Shown: positions 1-8,599 of the stretch, one piece after another | How the letters are laid out: each line of letters opens with the position of its first letter | How positions within the stretch are numbered: position 1 is the first letter of the stretch | Assembly (NCBI RefSeq): GCF_018100795.1 | Contig: NZ_JAGJDY010000018.1 | Coordinates: 1 to 36,242, forward strand | Source of the DNA: Alteromonas sp. MMG017 | GTDB lineage: Bacteria > Pseudomonadota > Gammaproteobacteria > Enterobacterales > Alteromonadaceae | Direction: 5' to 3' | Length of the DNA: 36,242 bases | Made by a program: the position numbers and the translations under genes | The notes under the pieces: generated by a model | What the model was told of the DNA's origin: nothing | What the model saw: the letters and a program-made list of their open reading frames with translations, nothing else | Databases searched by the model: none

Positions 1-14
1 ACCAAAGCATTAAG

Positions 15-43
15 AAAAAGGCGCTCATTAGAGCGCCTTTTTT
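15..43 (+). terminator. Rho-independent terminator of a gene left of the window
   Basis: A perfect stem (AAAAAGGCGCTC at 15-26, GAGCGCCTTTTT at 31-42) closes a 4-nt ATTA loop and ends in a T-run. The A-run on the left side makes it plausible in both directions. It presumably ends a gene lying before base 1. Confidence 0.8.
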
Positions 44-90
44 GTGTCTTGCGTTTATGTTTTGAGAGGGAGTCGCCCCGATCAGAAGCA

Positions 91-136
91 CGGCGTGAAC
101 CCATCCATGGGGCCTCTGCCACAGCATCCATGCTGT
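91..136. repeat. 46-bp palindromic intergenic repeat, copy 1
   Basis: This unit holds two small palindromes sharing the core ATCCAT: CCCATCCATGGG near 100-111 and ACAGCATCCATGCTGT at 121-136. It is flanked by an outer inverted pair TCAGAAG (82-88) / CTTCTGA (167-173), so the whole block could fold into a branched structure. A second copy at 238-283 matches it at about 38 of 46 positions by eye. Confidence 0.65.
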
Positions 137-237
137 AGAGAGTTTCCGAGGCGCACAAAGCCCTTCCTTCTGAACAGCCGAATAAGGCTCACCGTTGAAT
201 ATTAATAATAGTCGCGAGTAGAAGCCCATGTGAAACG

Positions 238-320
238 CGGCGTGTATCCATCCATGGGGCTTTCGCTACAGCATCCATGCTACTGATGGTTACATATGAA
301 TCCTTCGCTACAGCATCCAT
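238..320. repeat. Palindromic intergenic repeat, copy 2 plus half copy
   Basis: Bases 238-283 repeat the 46-bp unit seen at 91-136, including CCATCCATGGGG and CTACAGCATCCATGC. A partial third copy follows: TTCGCTACAGCATCCAT occurs exactly at 262-278 and again at 304-320. No coding potential is seen in 1-469 beyond these repeats, the terminator and the promoter region. Confidence 0.65.
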
Positions 321-367
321 ACCTTTATACCCTTGTTAAATGACTATGATCGCGAAGTAACGATAAA

Positions 368-386
368 TGCGAGAATAAATCTCATT
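368..386. promoter_or_regulatory. Candidate Fur box upstream of the PepSY operon
   Basis: Read on the minus strand, the 19-mer is AATGAGATTTATTCTCGCA. It shares AATGAGA and TTCTC with the better Fur box of the siderophore receptor at 19317-19335. It lies just upstream of the candidate -35 element of the 470-4064 operon, where repressor binding would block RNA polymerase. One half-site is imperfect. Confidence 0.5.
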
Positions 387-390
387 TGCA

Positions 391-418
391 TTGAGTCACT
401 GTGTAAAATCTGTATTAT
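391..418 (+). promoter_or_regulatory. Candidate sigma-70 promoter for the PepSY operon
   Basis: TTGAGT (391-396) and TATTAT (413-418) are separated by 16 nt. They lie about 50 nt before the first start codon and directly after the candidate Fur box. Assigned by eye. Confidence 0.45.
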
Positions 419-469
419 CTATCACCTCGAACGATGAAATAGCCTTGTATAAGGAATAGCAAAATATCT

Positions 470-1069
470 ATGCGCTTCTCATTAGGCAGCATTAGGCAAT
501 GGCATTGGATAAGCGGGGCGTGGTGTCTTGTCGGCATATTACTGTTTTCCTTAACGGGTATAACGCTTAATCACGCTGCTGATATTCCAGCCAACAAAAA
601 AATAACTGAAATAGATGCATCGTTGCCTGCATCTGTAATAGATGAATTTGTGGCTTTGCCAGAAGGTGAAGCTTTTATACCTGATGTCCTAGTGGATTTC
701 GTATCTGATAAATATGATGTTGCTATCCCTGCTTCCGTGGTGGGGGAATGGGACGGTCTTGAATTTTATGCCGCGTGGCCTGGGCCGGGTACTGATAGTT
801 GGGTCGCTGTAGACAGCGAACTTGAAATGGTTACCTATGAAAGCGTGGATAGAGGGTGGATTTCGTATTTCAACGATCTTCATAAAGGTAGGAATACCGG
901 AGCAGTGTGGCCGTGGTTTATTGATGTGTTTGCTGTTGCCTGCATTATTTTTAGTGTCACAGGTTTGCAGTTACTAATGCGTCATGCACCAAGTAGAGCA
1001 TCCACCTGGCCTGTAACTGTTCTGGGCGTATTAATCCCATTTGTCATTTTGCTGTTATTTGTGCATTAA
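470..1069 (+). CDS. PepSY-associated TM helix protein
   Basis: This is a 199-residue inner-membrane protein of the PepSY-TM type. An N-terminal membrane segment begins right after WHWIS and ends in the motif TGITLNHA. A periplasmic region follows, with FNDLHKGR near residue 135 and two more hydrophobic segments at the C-terminus. The paired histidines (LNH and LHKG) are typical of the family, whose larger members (FoxB, FsrB, FpvG type) are tied to reduction of ferric siderophores. It is the first gene of a run with DUF2271, DUF4198 and flavoprotein reductase genes, so it is probably the membrane electron-transfer partner of the reductase. The ribosome site AAGGA at 451-455 is unusually far (14 nt) from the ATG. 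Family assignment is firm; the exact substrate is inferred. Confidence 0.85.
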   Translation: MRFSLGSIRQWHWISGAWCLVGILLFSLTGITLNHAADIPANKKITEIDASLPASVIDEFVALPEGEAFIPDVLVDFVSDKYDVAIPASVVGEWDGLEFYAAWPGPGTDSWVAVDSELEMVTYESVDRGWISYFNDLHKGRNTGAVWPWFIDVFAVACIIFSVTGLQLLMRHAPSRASTWPVTVLGVLIPFVILLLFVH

Positions 1070-1105
1070 CGGTTTGGGGATGTGAACTTGAAAAGGAGTG
1101 AAACA

Positions 1106-1636
1106 ATGAAAGTGCGAAATAGACTTGCAATAGCGTCTGGAGCGCTAGGGCTAATGTTAGCCTCATCGGTCTCTATAGCTGCGCAGTCAGTAACGCTTGA
1201 TATAGCTTTGCCTCAGCTAGATGTTGCTGAGTATCACAAACCGTATGTGGCTGTGTGGATAGAAAACAGCAAGCGTAAATCTACTCAGGTCGCGGTGTGG
1301 TATGACGTTGATATGCGTGAACACGAAGGTAAAGAATGGCTTAAGGATCTTAGGCAGTGGTGGCGTCGTGGTGGTAGAAGTTTAGATTTACCTTACGACG
1401 GTTTAACCAGTGCAACAAAAGGCCCGGGGGCGCACGTTATCGATACTCAACTCAATAGCGCGCTTTCGAAGTTAAGTGACGGCGATTATACCCTTCGTGT
1501 AGAAGCGTCTCGCGAAGTAGGGGGCAGAGAAGTATTATCAATTCCATTTACTCTCCCAATCTCGGCAGAATCACTTCCAGTTACTTTGGAAGGCAAATCA
1601 GAAATTGGACGCGTTTCATTGCGTCTGGAAGATTAA
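1106..1636 (+). CDS. DUF2271 domain periplasmic protein
   Basis: A 176-residue exported protein. A Sec signal peptide (MKVRNRL..., cleavage near AAQS) is followed by a beta-rich domain. Its hallmarks are VAVWIEN, VAVWYDVD, a WL..LRQWWR motif and a C-terminal TLRVEASREVGGRE, which match DUF2271 proteins. I start it at ATG 1106, preceded by AAGGAG at 1093-1098 with 7-nt spacing; an upstream GTG at 1082 has no comparable site. It lies 36 nt after the PepSY-TM gene and 19 nt before the DUF4198 gene, a trio that recurs in proteobacterial iron-uptake operons. The molecular function is not established. Confidence 0.85.
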   Translation: MKVRNRLAIASGALGLMLASSVSIAAQSVTLDIALPQLDVAEYHKPYVAVWIENSKRKSTQVAVWYDVDMREHEGKEWLKDLRQWWRRGGRSLDLPYDGLTSATKGPGAHVIDTQLNSALSKLSDGDYTLRVEASREVGGREVLSIPFTLPISAESLPVTLEGKSEIGRVSLRLED

Positions 1637-1655
1637 TAAACTCTCAGAGGACATT

Positions 1656-2489
1656 ATGAAAAAATTATCGGTAACTACATCACTGGTCGCGTTAGCCGCA
1701 ACATTAGCCGTCTCATTTTCTGCCAGCGCTCACAGAGCATGGCTATTGCCAAGCTCAACCGTTCTATCGGGTGAAGAAGCATACGTAACGTTTGATGCCG
1801 CTATCTCAAACACTATTTTTCACCCTGATCATTTTGCGATGAATACTGACGATTTAGTGGTGACTGCGCCTAGTGGTGAAACCATAGAAACTGAAAATAG
1901 TGCACGTGGAAAGTATCGCACTACTTTCGATGTGAAATTAGAAGAGGAAGGCACCTTTAAAATCACGTCTTTCAGTTCTGGTATACGGGCTTTTTGGAAA
2001 GATGAAGAGGGTAACCGTAAAATGTGGCCTGGTCGCGGTAAGCCTTATGTTGCAGAAGAGTTCGCTACATCAGTGCCTAAAGAGGCAACCGATTTAAGTG
2101 TGACTCAAGGTTCACGCCGTGTTGAAACCTTTGTAACCCTTGGTGCGCCCTCAGAAAAGGTATTTACACCAACTAGCGAAGGCTTAGAGCTTATCCCAGT
2201 AACTCACCCTAATGATTTGTTTGCTACCGAAACCGCTACCTTTACTTTACTTATTGATGGTGAGCCAGCAGTAGGCGCAGAAGTTGAAGTGGTGCGTGGC
2301 GGTATGCGTTATAGAAACACCCAAGAAATGATTTCGGTAACATCAAATAACGAAGGACAAATTGACATTACCTGGCCACAAGCAGGTATGTATTTTGTCG
2401 AAATTAGTTACAAAGATGATAAAGCTGAAAAGCCAGCAACGGTAAGAACCGGAAGTTACTCAGGTACCTTTGAAGTGCTACCACTGTAA
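1656..2489 (+). CDS. DUF4198 domain-containing periplasmic protein
   Basis: A 277-residue exported protein with a signal peptide ending around SFSASA. It then opens with HRAWLLPSSTVLSG, the characteristic DUF4198 start where the mature protein begins with a histidine. The rest is beta-rich and ends in an Ig-like or transthyretin-like module (residues about 190-275, FTLLIDGEPAVGAEVEV...). DUF4198 proteins are periplasmic and often lie beside metal transport genes; a metal-binding role through the N-terminal His is inferred. The start at ATG 1656 has AGAGG at 1646-1650. A longer frame from 1605 overlaps the previous gene and lacks a signal peptide at its start, so it was not used. Confidence 0.85.
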   Translation: MKKLSVTTSLVALAATLAVSFSASAHRAWLLPSSTVLSGEEAYVTFDAAISNTIFHPDHFAMNTDDLVVTAPSGETIETENSARGKYRTTFDVKLEEEGTFKITSFSSGIRAFWKDEEGNRKMWPGRGKPYVAEEFATSVPKEATDLSVTQGSRRVETFVTLGAPSEKVFTPTSEGLELIPVTHPNDLFATETATFTLLIDGEPAVGAEVEVVRGGMRYRNTQEMISVTSNNEGQIDITWPQAGMYFVEISYKDDKAEKPATVRTGSYSGTFEVLPL

Positions 2490-2528
2490 GCTCAGCTTAA
2501 GCATTTACTGAGATATTTTAAAAGTACC

Positions 2529-4064
2529 ATGACTGAAACTCACCGTTTACTCATAGCACTATCTAGCATTACGCTTTATGTGTTGTGGGTAGCGGTGATT
2601 TTTTATAAATGCAACAAGAAGCGCTGTGCGACAAATGTCTCTACAGACAAAAAAAATAGTACGAACGTTGATAGTAGCGATAGTAAAAACCAAACCTTGA
2701 TTGTTTATGCTAGCCAAACTGGCACCGCCGAAAAGATTGCGCGGGCTAAAGCAGCAGCACTGGCCGAAAGCGAAGCTATTTCCCTGATTTCCATGGCTTC
2801 TTTAAATATTGCAATGCTTGGTAATGTATCAAAGGCACTGTTTGTCGTTAGCACTTATGGTGAAGGTGAGCCGCCAGATGCAGGTACTCGCTTTTATCAT
2901 GCTTTGCAGCGAGCAAAAAAGAGTGGTGCTACGCCGCTATCAAACTTGTCATTCGAAGTTATCGGGTTGGGAAGTCGAGAATACAAACAGTTTTGCCGTT
3001 TTGCAGTCTCTCTTTATGAGAACATGCGCTTACTTGGCGGTACGCCATTAACCTCGCTCACTACATTAGATAGTGGAAAGGGTGAACATTTAGCACACCT
3101 TGATTCATTAGCGAAAGATTCATCTGCACAAATTCAACCTTGGGTATTAGAGCACCGCAAACAACTTAATCAAGACGATACCCGAGGCTTGTATGCGATT
3201 ACCTTAAAGCAGCCTCAATCAGCCCATGAGAATGGCGCAGCGCCAATAGCGTGGGAAGCAGGAGATATCATTGATATTTATCCTGATATGGCGCACGAGA
3301 AGGAGCCCTCAAGCGAGTTCTTGACTAAGCCTTTAACAAAGCCCTTAAGAAAGCTAATTGGGCGTTCATATACCATAGCGTCTGCCCCCGAAGAAGATGA
3401 CTTAAAATTGGTAGTGAGAGAGGTACGAAAAGCGAAAGGAGAGCTTGGCTATGGCTCGGGCTTTTTAACGCACAAGCTACTGCAGAACCAGCGAGCCTAT
3501 GCACAAATACGCAAAAATTCTAATGCAGTCATTACCGATACCCAATGCCCGTTAGTGCTTATAGCCGCCGGAAGTGGAATTGCTGGTGTTAGGGCTCAAC
3601 TTGCTAAACGAGCCATGCTTAACGAAAGTGGTCCAGTATGGATTTTTTATGGTGAACGAGACTCAGAACTTGATAACGTTTTAAGTAAGGCGCTATCACC
3701 CTTTCACAATGCGCCGTGCATTCATAAAACCTCTACTATTTTTTCGAAGTCTTCTTTAGGTTCTGCCACTGAGTCTAAAAAGTATGTTCAGCATATGATA
3801 GTAGAACAGGCCGAGGCCTTAAAAGCGTTCCTAAGTTCTAGTTCTGGTAAAACCATTAGCTCTAACTCCGGTAAAGCCCCTAATTCCAGTAAAAGCATTA
3901 ACAGCGATGCTAGTCCTTACACTGGCCGTGATGGGCAAATTTATGTATGCGGTAATTTTGATGGGATGGGTAAAGGCGTCGATGCTGCCCTACGAGATGT
4001 GCTGGGTGAAGCGCAGTACTCCACGTTTATCGAAAAAAGACGGTATCATAGAGATCTTTATTAA
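2529..4064 (+). CDS. Membrane-anchored flavodoxin/FAD/NADPH reductase (sulfite reductase flavoprotein-like)
   Basis: A 511-residue diflavin reductase. An N-terminal membrane anchor (residues 7-27) leads to a polar linker. A flavodoxin domain follows, with the FMN phosphate loop YASQTGTAEK at 60-69 and STYGEGEPPDAG near 108-119. The FAD domain has RSYTIASAPE at 279-288, and the NADPH part has LIAAGSGIAG at 344-353 and YVCGNFDGMGKGV at 472-484. It should pass electrons from NADPH through FAD and FMN to a membrane partner, most simply the PepSY-TM protein of the same operon. A Ser/Asn-rich stretch at 436-464 interrupts the NADP domain and looks like a low-complexity insertion. The architecture resembles CysJ-type reductases, but no sulfite reductase hemoprotein gene is present. 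Real acceptor unknown. Confidence 0.85.
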   Translation: MTETHRLLIALSSITLYVLWVAVIFYKCNKKRCATNVSTDKKNSTNVDSSDSKNQTLIVYASQTGTAEKIARAKAAALAESEAISLISMASLNIAMLGNVSKALFVVSTYGEGEPPDAGTRFYHALQRAKKSGATPLSNLSFEVIGLGSREYKQFCRFAVSLYENMRLLGGTPLTSLTTLDSGKGEHLAHLDSLAKDSSAQIQPWVLEHRKQLNQDDTRGLYAITLKQPQSAHENGAAPIAWEAGDIIDIYPDMAHEKEPSSEFLTKPLTKPLRKLIGRSYTIASAPEEDDLKLVVREVRKAKGELGYGSGFLTHKLLQNQRAYAQIRKNSNAVITDTQCPLVLIAAGSGIAGVRAQLAKRAMLNESGPVWIFYGERDSELDNVLSKALSPFHNAPCIHKTSTIFSKSSLGSATESKKYVQHMIVEQAEALKAFLSSSSGKTISSNSGKAPNSSKSINSDASPYTGRDGQIYVCGNFDGMGKGVDAALRDVLGEAQYSTFIEKRRYHRDLY

Positions 4065-4367
4065 AATCTAAATGCTATTTACACCTTATACTCTTCACCA
4101 CTATTTATACGCCTGCCTATTAATAAGCGCCCGCATCTAAAGTGATCTATTAACAATATCCATATCAATAACCGTATCAATCCCAGTGTCTATTTGTTGC
4201 AGACTAAGGTTAAGAACTCGCGCTAAGAGCTAGTGCTACGAGCTATTGACACGAACCACAACCACGAACTATTGCGGTTAACTATGACGAGTAATACATA
4301 GGGTTGATTTGTGATGGAGTACTAGGCATAACATAATGAGTTAACATTAAATTAACAAGAGAGTGTT
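4065..4367. other. Intergenic region before HMG-CoA reductase
   Basis: A 303-bp gap with no convincing ORF. It contains loose repeats of the type ACGAGCTATTG / ACGAACTATTG around 4228-4275 and an AT-rich stretch GTTAACATTAAATTAAC just before the ribosome site. It probably holds the promoter of the downstream gene. I see no clear terminator for the preceding operon. Confidence 0.5.
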
Positions 4368-5567
4368 ATGGCTAAGATCCCACGCGGCAGTTCCAATGAC
4401 AAAAGCTTAAGAGATAGTTCCCCCAACGACTACAGCGCAGAAATGGCGGAAACAAGACGTCAGTTTGTGAAAGATAAAACTGGCGCTGAAATGAGTCATG
4501 TCGGTAAGTTTTCAATTGAGCCAGATACCTTGCCAGGTAACATTGAACACTTTACCGGTGTTGCCCAAGTGCCTATCGGGTTGGCTGGGCCGCTTGTTAT
4601 CGACGGTGTAGCCGCACAAGGCGAATTCTATGTACCAATGGCAACTACAGAAGGTACGTTAGTTGCCAGTTATAACCGCGGCATGCGCTTAACCGCAGAA
4701 TCGGGTGGGGTTAAAACTACCGTGATTGATGATGCCATGCAGCGGGCACCGGTATTTGTGTTTGAAGACGCTCGCGCGGCACTAGCATTCGGGAAGTGGG
4801 TCACTGACAACTTTGAAGTCATCAAAGCCAAAGCGGAAGAAACGACGTCGGTAGGCAAGCTTCGTGATATTGAGCAGTATGCCGTATCTAAAATGCGATG
4901 GTTACGCTTTAACTTTACCTGCGGCGATGCGGCAGGGCAGAACATGGTTAGCAAGGCCACGCGACATGCCTGTCAATGGATGCAGTCGCAGCATATTGAA
5001 GGGCTTGAACACTTTGCTCTATCGGGTAATTTAGATACCGACAAAAAACATTCTTTTGTAAATTCACTGCATACCCGAGGTAAGCGAGTGGTAGCCGAAG
5101 CCACTATCCCTGCTGATTTGATGAAATCGTTAATGCATTGCTCACCTGAAGCATTATTCAAGCAACGCCAGTTGTCTAACATGGGGGCATTTGTTGCAGG
5201 TAGCGTGAGCAATGGAGCCCACTTTGCCAATGGTATTACTGCTTTGTTTATCGCTTGCGGCCAAGATGTCGCAAATGTAGCCGAATCATCAGCAGGGTAT
5301 ACTTACAGCGAAATAACCCCAAATGGCGATTACTACTTCTCTATTACTATTCCCTCACTTGTAGTGGCATCCTATGGCGGTGGTACCGGGTTGGCTACTC
5401 AGCGAGAATGCCTAGAAACGCTAGGATGTTATGGTAAAGGCGGCGTGAATAAGTTAGCCGAAATTATTGCAGCAACCGTGTTGTGCGGCGAGCTATCATT
5501 AGGCGCGGCAGTAGTAGCTGATGAATGGGTTTCGAGTCATGATCAGTTTGGTCGTAATCGCCCATAA
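4368..5567 (+). CDS. Hydroxymethylglutaryl-CoA reductase, class-I-like
   Basis: A 399-residue HMG-CoA reductase (HMG-CoA + 2 NADPH to mevalonate). The substrate site ATTEGTLVASYNRG puts catalytic Glu at E95. The NADP loop region is GDAAGQNMVSK at 186-196. The catalytic lysine motif is DTDKKHS (K226/K227), the aspartate lies in GQDVAN (D300), and the general acid is H391 in SSHDQFGRNR near the C-terminus. The residues correspond to the class I (archaeal/eukaryotic-type) catalytic set, not the Pseudomonas mevalonii class II arrangement. No N-terminal membrane domain is present. It is monocistronic, and no other mevalonate-pathway gene is in the window. The reading frame is intact with all catalytic residues, so it should be active. 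Its physiological role in a bacterium expected to use the MEP pathway is open. Confidence 0.92.
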   Translation: MAKIPRGSSNDKSLRDSSPNDYSAEMAETRRQFVKDKTGAEMSHVGKFSIEPDTLPGNIEHFTGVAQVPIGLAGPLVIDGVAAQGEFYVPMATTEGTLVASYNRGMRLTAESGGVKTTVIDDAMQRAPVFVFEDARAALAFGKWVTDNFEVIKAKAEETTSVGKLRDIEQYAVSKMRWLRFNFTCGDAAGQNMVSKATRHACQWMQSQHIEGLEHFALSGNLDTDKKHSFVNSLHTRGKRVVAEATIPADLMKSLMHCSPEALFKQRQLSNMGAFVAGSVSNGAHFANGITALFIACGQDVANVAESSAGYTYSEITPNGDYYFSITIPSLVVASYGGGTGLATQRECLETLGCYGKGGVNKLAEIIAATVLCGELSLGAAVVADEWVSSHDQFGRNRP

Positions 5568-5684
5568 GTCTATATAAAAGTAATGAGCGCATTTGAATTG
5601 AATGACGATTACAGTTGAAAAGTAACAGGATACAGGTAAGTTTATCGGTTATAACAACGTCAATAATATAAAAGCGTTTTGCGC

Positions 5685-6794
5685 ATGAATCTACTTACCT
5701 TCACCTTCACCTTTTCCTTTTTCATTTTGGTGGTATCAATGACATTTTCGTCCTCTAAATCAGAAGCTTCTGCCCACAACACTGATACAGCCAAAACGAC
5801 TATTGTTTCTTTGTTAACTGTGCCGACTAAAATGGTACCGCTACCAAATGCTGCGAGTGATGAACTTAAAAGCGCTATCTCTGAATACCCCATGCCGTCA
5901 GTTGATGAAGTCATTAACAATACGCCTCAATCTGTAGCGCAGTGGCGTGAACTGATTCAAATAAGAAACGGAGATCAGAAAAAGAAAATCAAAAAAATGC
6001 GCAAGCAGTTTGATGTTGATGTGTCTTTGGAAAAAATTAATGGGGTAACGGTCAGGCGACTTACGCCTAAGACAATTGCACCTGAATTTAAAAACAAGGT
6101 GTTTATTGATGTACACGGGGGCGGTTACGTGTTTTTTGCTGGGCTTCCCAGTATAGAAGAAAGCTTGTTAGTCGCCCATAGAGTTGGTACTACAGTGATT
6201 AGTATCGACTATAGAATGCCACCGCATGCGCCATTTCCCGCTGCGCTTAACGATGTAGTGTCGGTGTATAGCAGCTTGGCTGCAGAATATGGCGCACATA
6301 ACCTTTTTATAGGTGGCACATCTGCAGGAGCAGGCTTGGTACTTTCTGCCGTGCAAAGGTTTATTGAAACAAAGCAACCGCTGCCGTCGGCGGTATATGC
6401 AGGCACCCCTTGGGCTGATTTGACGAAAACTGGCGATACCCTTTATACCAACGAAGGTATTGATCGCATATTGGTGTCATACCAAGGCTTTTTGGAAGCA
6501 GCGGCTAATCTATACGCTGGTAGCGAAAACTTAACCCACCCGTCTATTTCCCCCCTTTATGGTAATTTTGATGGCTTTCCGCCTACGCTGCTCGTATCAG
6601 GCACGCGGGATATGTTTCTAAGTGATACGGTGCGAGTGAATCGTAAGTTGCGTAATGCGAACGTGCGTACACAATTAGAAGTTTTCGAAGGGTTGTCCCA
6701 TGCCGACTACGTTGTTGCTTATGAAACCCCAGAGTCTCACGCTGTATACCAAGAGCTTAAGCAGTTTCTACTAACCGCCAATAATGACGGTTAG
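5685..6794 (+). CDS. Secreted alpha/beta hydrolase, hormone-sensitive-lipase family
   Basis: A 369-residue esterase or lipase of bacterial family IV. The oxyanion-hole motif HGGGY lies at 144-148 and the nucleophile elbow GTSAG at 211-215 (Ser213). The acid is probably D309 in SGTRDMFL and the catalytic His is H339 in GLSHADYV. The first 25-30 residues are a hydrophobic, Ser/Thr/Phe-rich export signal, so it acts in the periplasm or outside the cell. I use the ATG at 5685; a TTG two codons upstream is possible, and neither has a clear ribosome site. It runs in the same direction as the HMG-CoA reductase gene, 117 nt downstream, and converges with the symporter gene. Substrate unknown, probably short-chain acyl esters. 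Confidence 0.85.
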   Translation: MNLLTFTFTFSFFILVVSMTFSSSKSEASAHNTDTAKTTIVSLLTVPTKMVPLPNAASDELKSAISEYPMPSVDEVINNTPQSVAQWRELIQIRNGDQKKKIKKMRKQFDVDVSLEKINGVTVRRLTPKTIAPEFKNKVFIDVHGGGYVFFAGLPSIEESLLVAHRVGTTVISIDYRMPPHAPFPAALNDVVSVYSSLAAEYGAHNLFIGGTSAGAGLVLSAVQRFIETKQPLPSAVYAGTPWADLTKTGDTLYTNEGIDRILVSYQGFLEAAANLYAGSENLTHPSISPLYGNFDGFPPTLLVSGTRDMFLSDTVRVNRKLRNANVRTQLEVFEGLSHADYVVAYETPESHAVYQELKQFLLTANNDG

Positions 6795-6822
6795 CAACCT
6801 AAATGTACGACATGGCCGGTTA

Positions 6823-8388
6823 TTAAATAAGTATCATAGGTAAGGCAATACAAACACCAATAAGTACAATGCACCAGGTAAGTAGGGCGGCCATATTGAT
6901 CTTAGTGAGTATACCGTGGTCGGTGTTTATGAAAGGTTGTTTAAACTTCTTGTGACCAAGCCAATATACTCCAAGAGAAACACCAAATGCGGTTAAAAAG
7001 CCACTCACGTTCCACCAAAACCAAAATACATCCGGCTGGTTTAGCCACAAATATATATTGACCAATACACCAGCAATAAGTCCAGTATTTACTTGCTTTG
7101 CCGAAAGGTGTTTTGTGCACACGCCTAAGAAAAATGTAGCCAAAATTGGACCAAAGCAAACCGAGCCAATCTTGTTAATGGCCTCAATAATGGTGGGGGC
7201 GATGTCATCTACCACAAATGACAAACCCAATGTGAGTAAGCCCCAGAACATGCCAGTGTACTTAGCCACTTGAAGGGTACTTTCTGGCGACAGTGTTTTA
7301 CCCACTACTCGACAATAATCTTCAACTGATACCGCAGCTAAGCTATTAATCGCTGAACTTAGAGATGACATGGCCGCAGCTAAAATGGCCACTAATAACA
7401 AACCTAAAATACCGTTTGGAAGGTAGTTGACTATAAAGATAGGCATCAGCCAATCGGGTTGGTCGTCAGGAATTTGAGCAAGGAATTCTGGGGTGGTCAG
7501 TGCTAGCGTTCCTATGACCAGCCCTGCGAAGCAGTAAATGAGTGTTATAGGGAAACGTAAGAAGCTGGCGGTCATAATGATTTTCTTTAAATCACCTAAG
7601 CTCCTGGCCGACAGCGAACGCTGGGCTTCTGATTGGTCGCAGCCATAATATGAAGCGTATAACACGATGCCACCAAAAATCATGGGCAGCAGGCCGAAAC
7701 CTTCACCATCAAACCCATAAGATGATGTGTTTAGTGTAGTGAGTCGTTCAGGTTGTACTTGCTCAAGAAAGCTTGTCCACCCGCCTATATGGTATAGCCC
7801 AAAACCTAAACACACCAAGGCGCCTGCAACTATCAATATCATTTGCACAGCATCACCGTACACAACGGCTTTCATACCACCTTGCAAAGAGTAAATAAGG
7901 GTAATAACACCAATCAGTAACACGCTTTGCCAAAACGCTAAGCCCATGGTGCTTTGCAATATAATAGAAATGGCGTAAATCATAATGGCGGTGGCAAATG
8001 AACGGCTTATTTGAAACACCACGCTAATGAGTACTCGTGATGAGCGGCCAAAACGTTGTTCTAAAAAGTCATAAACACTGACGACGCCAGAGCGGTACAA
8101 GGTGGGTAAAATAAAATAGAGCAAGGCCAGCATAGCAAGAGGGAGGGCGAGCTCATATGATAACCAAATAAGGCCACCACCTTCTCTTATCCCAACAAAA
8201 GCAGGGGCGGAAATAAAGCTGACTGCAGATAACTGCGTGGCCATAATGGAAAGGGAAAGCGGCTTCCAGCCCAACTGTCGATTAGCAAGAAAGTAATCTT
8301 TTTTACTCACTTGTTTTCGAAACACAAACCCCATGACTAACAAACCCACAAGGTATATAGCCACTACCGTGAAATCGACAAAATTCAT
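6823..8388 (-). CDS. Sodium:solute symporter (SSS/SLC5 family)
   Basis: A 521-residue inner-membrane transporter with about 13 predicted transmembrane helices. Family features include the N-terminal FVDFTVVAIYLVGLLVMG, the post-helix motif KDYFLANRQLGWKPLSLS, SAVSFISAPAF (the unwound helix 1 and sodium-site area), and YSLQGGMKAVVYGDAVQM, which matches the SSS signature in helix 5. It couples sodium entry to uptake of an organic solute; sugar or organic anion cannot be told apart from sequence alone. No substrate-pathway genes are adjacent. It ends 28 nt from the convergent hydrolase gene, with no obvious terminator between them. The 253-bp gap at 8389-8641 upstream carries no gene I can support. 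Confidence 0.88.
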   Translation of the reverse strand: MNFVDFTVVAIYLVGLLVMGFVFRKQVSKKDYFLANRQLGWKPLSLSIMATQLSAVSFISAPAFVGIREGGGLIWLSYELALPLAMLALLYFILPTLYRSGVVSVYDFLEQRFGRSSRVLISVVFQISRSFATAIMIYAISIILQSTMGLAFWQSVLLIGVITLIYSLQGGMKAVVYGDAVQMILIVAGALVCLGFGLYHIGGWTSFLEQVQPERLTTLNTSSYGFDGEGFGLLPMIFGGIVLYASYYGCDQSEAQRSLSARSLGDLKKIIMTASFLRFPITLIYCFAGLVIGTLALTTPEFLAQIPDDQPDWLMPIFIVNYLPNGILGLLLVAILAAAMSSLSSAINSLAAVSVEDYCRVVGKTLSPESTLQVAKYTGMFWGLLTLGLSFVVDDIAPTIIEAINKIGSVCFGPILATFFLGVCTKHLSAKQVNTGLIAGVLVNIYLWLNQPDVFWFWWNVSGFLTAFGVSLGVYWLGHKKFKQPFINTDHGILTKINMAALLTWCIVLIGVCIALPMILI

Positions 8389-8599
8389 AGTCGCTCACCA
8401 TGCATAAGCGCTGCTGTACCGGTGTTGCTATTAAGTTTGAATGAAGCTGATATAAGTGCGTTGATAGCAGAGGTATTTATAATAAAAGGACTTACAGCGA
8501 AAAAGAGGTTGTACTGGCGCGGCATAAATCTTCCCTGATAGTGAGCGTACGAATTCATTACTATTCAGATACGTTACCACAGGGTTCAAGCATGTGCTA

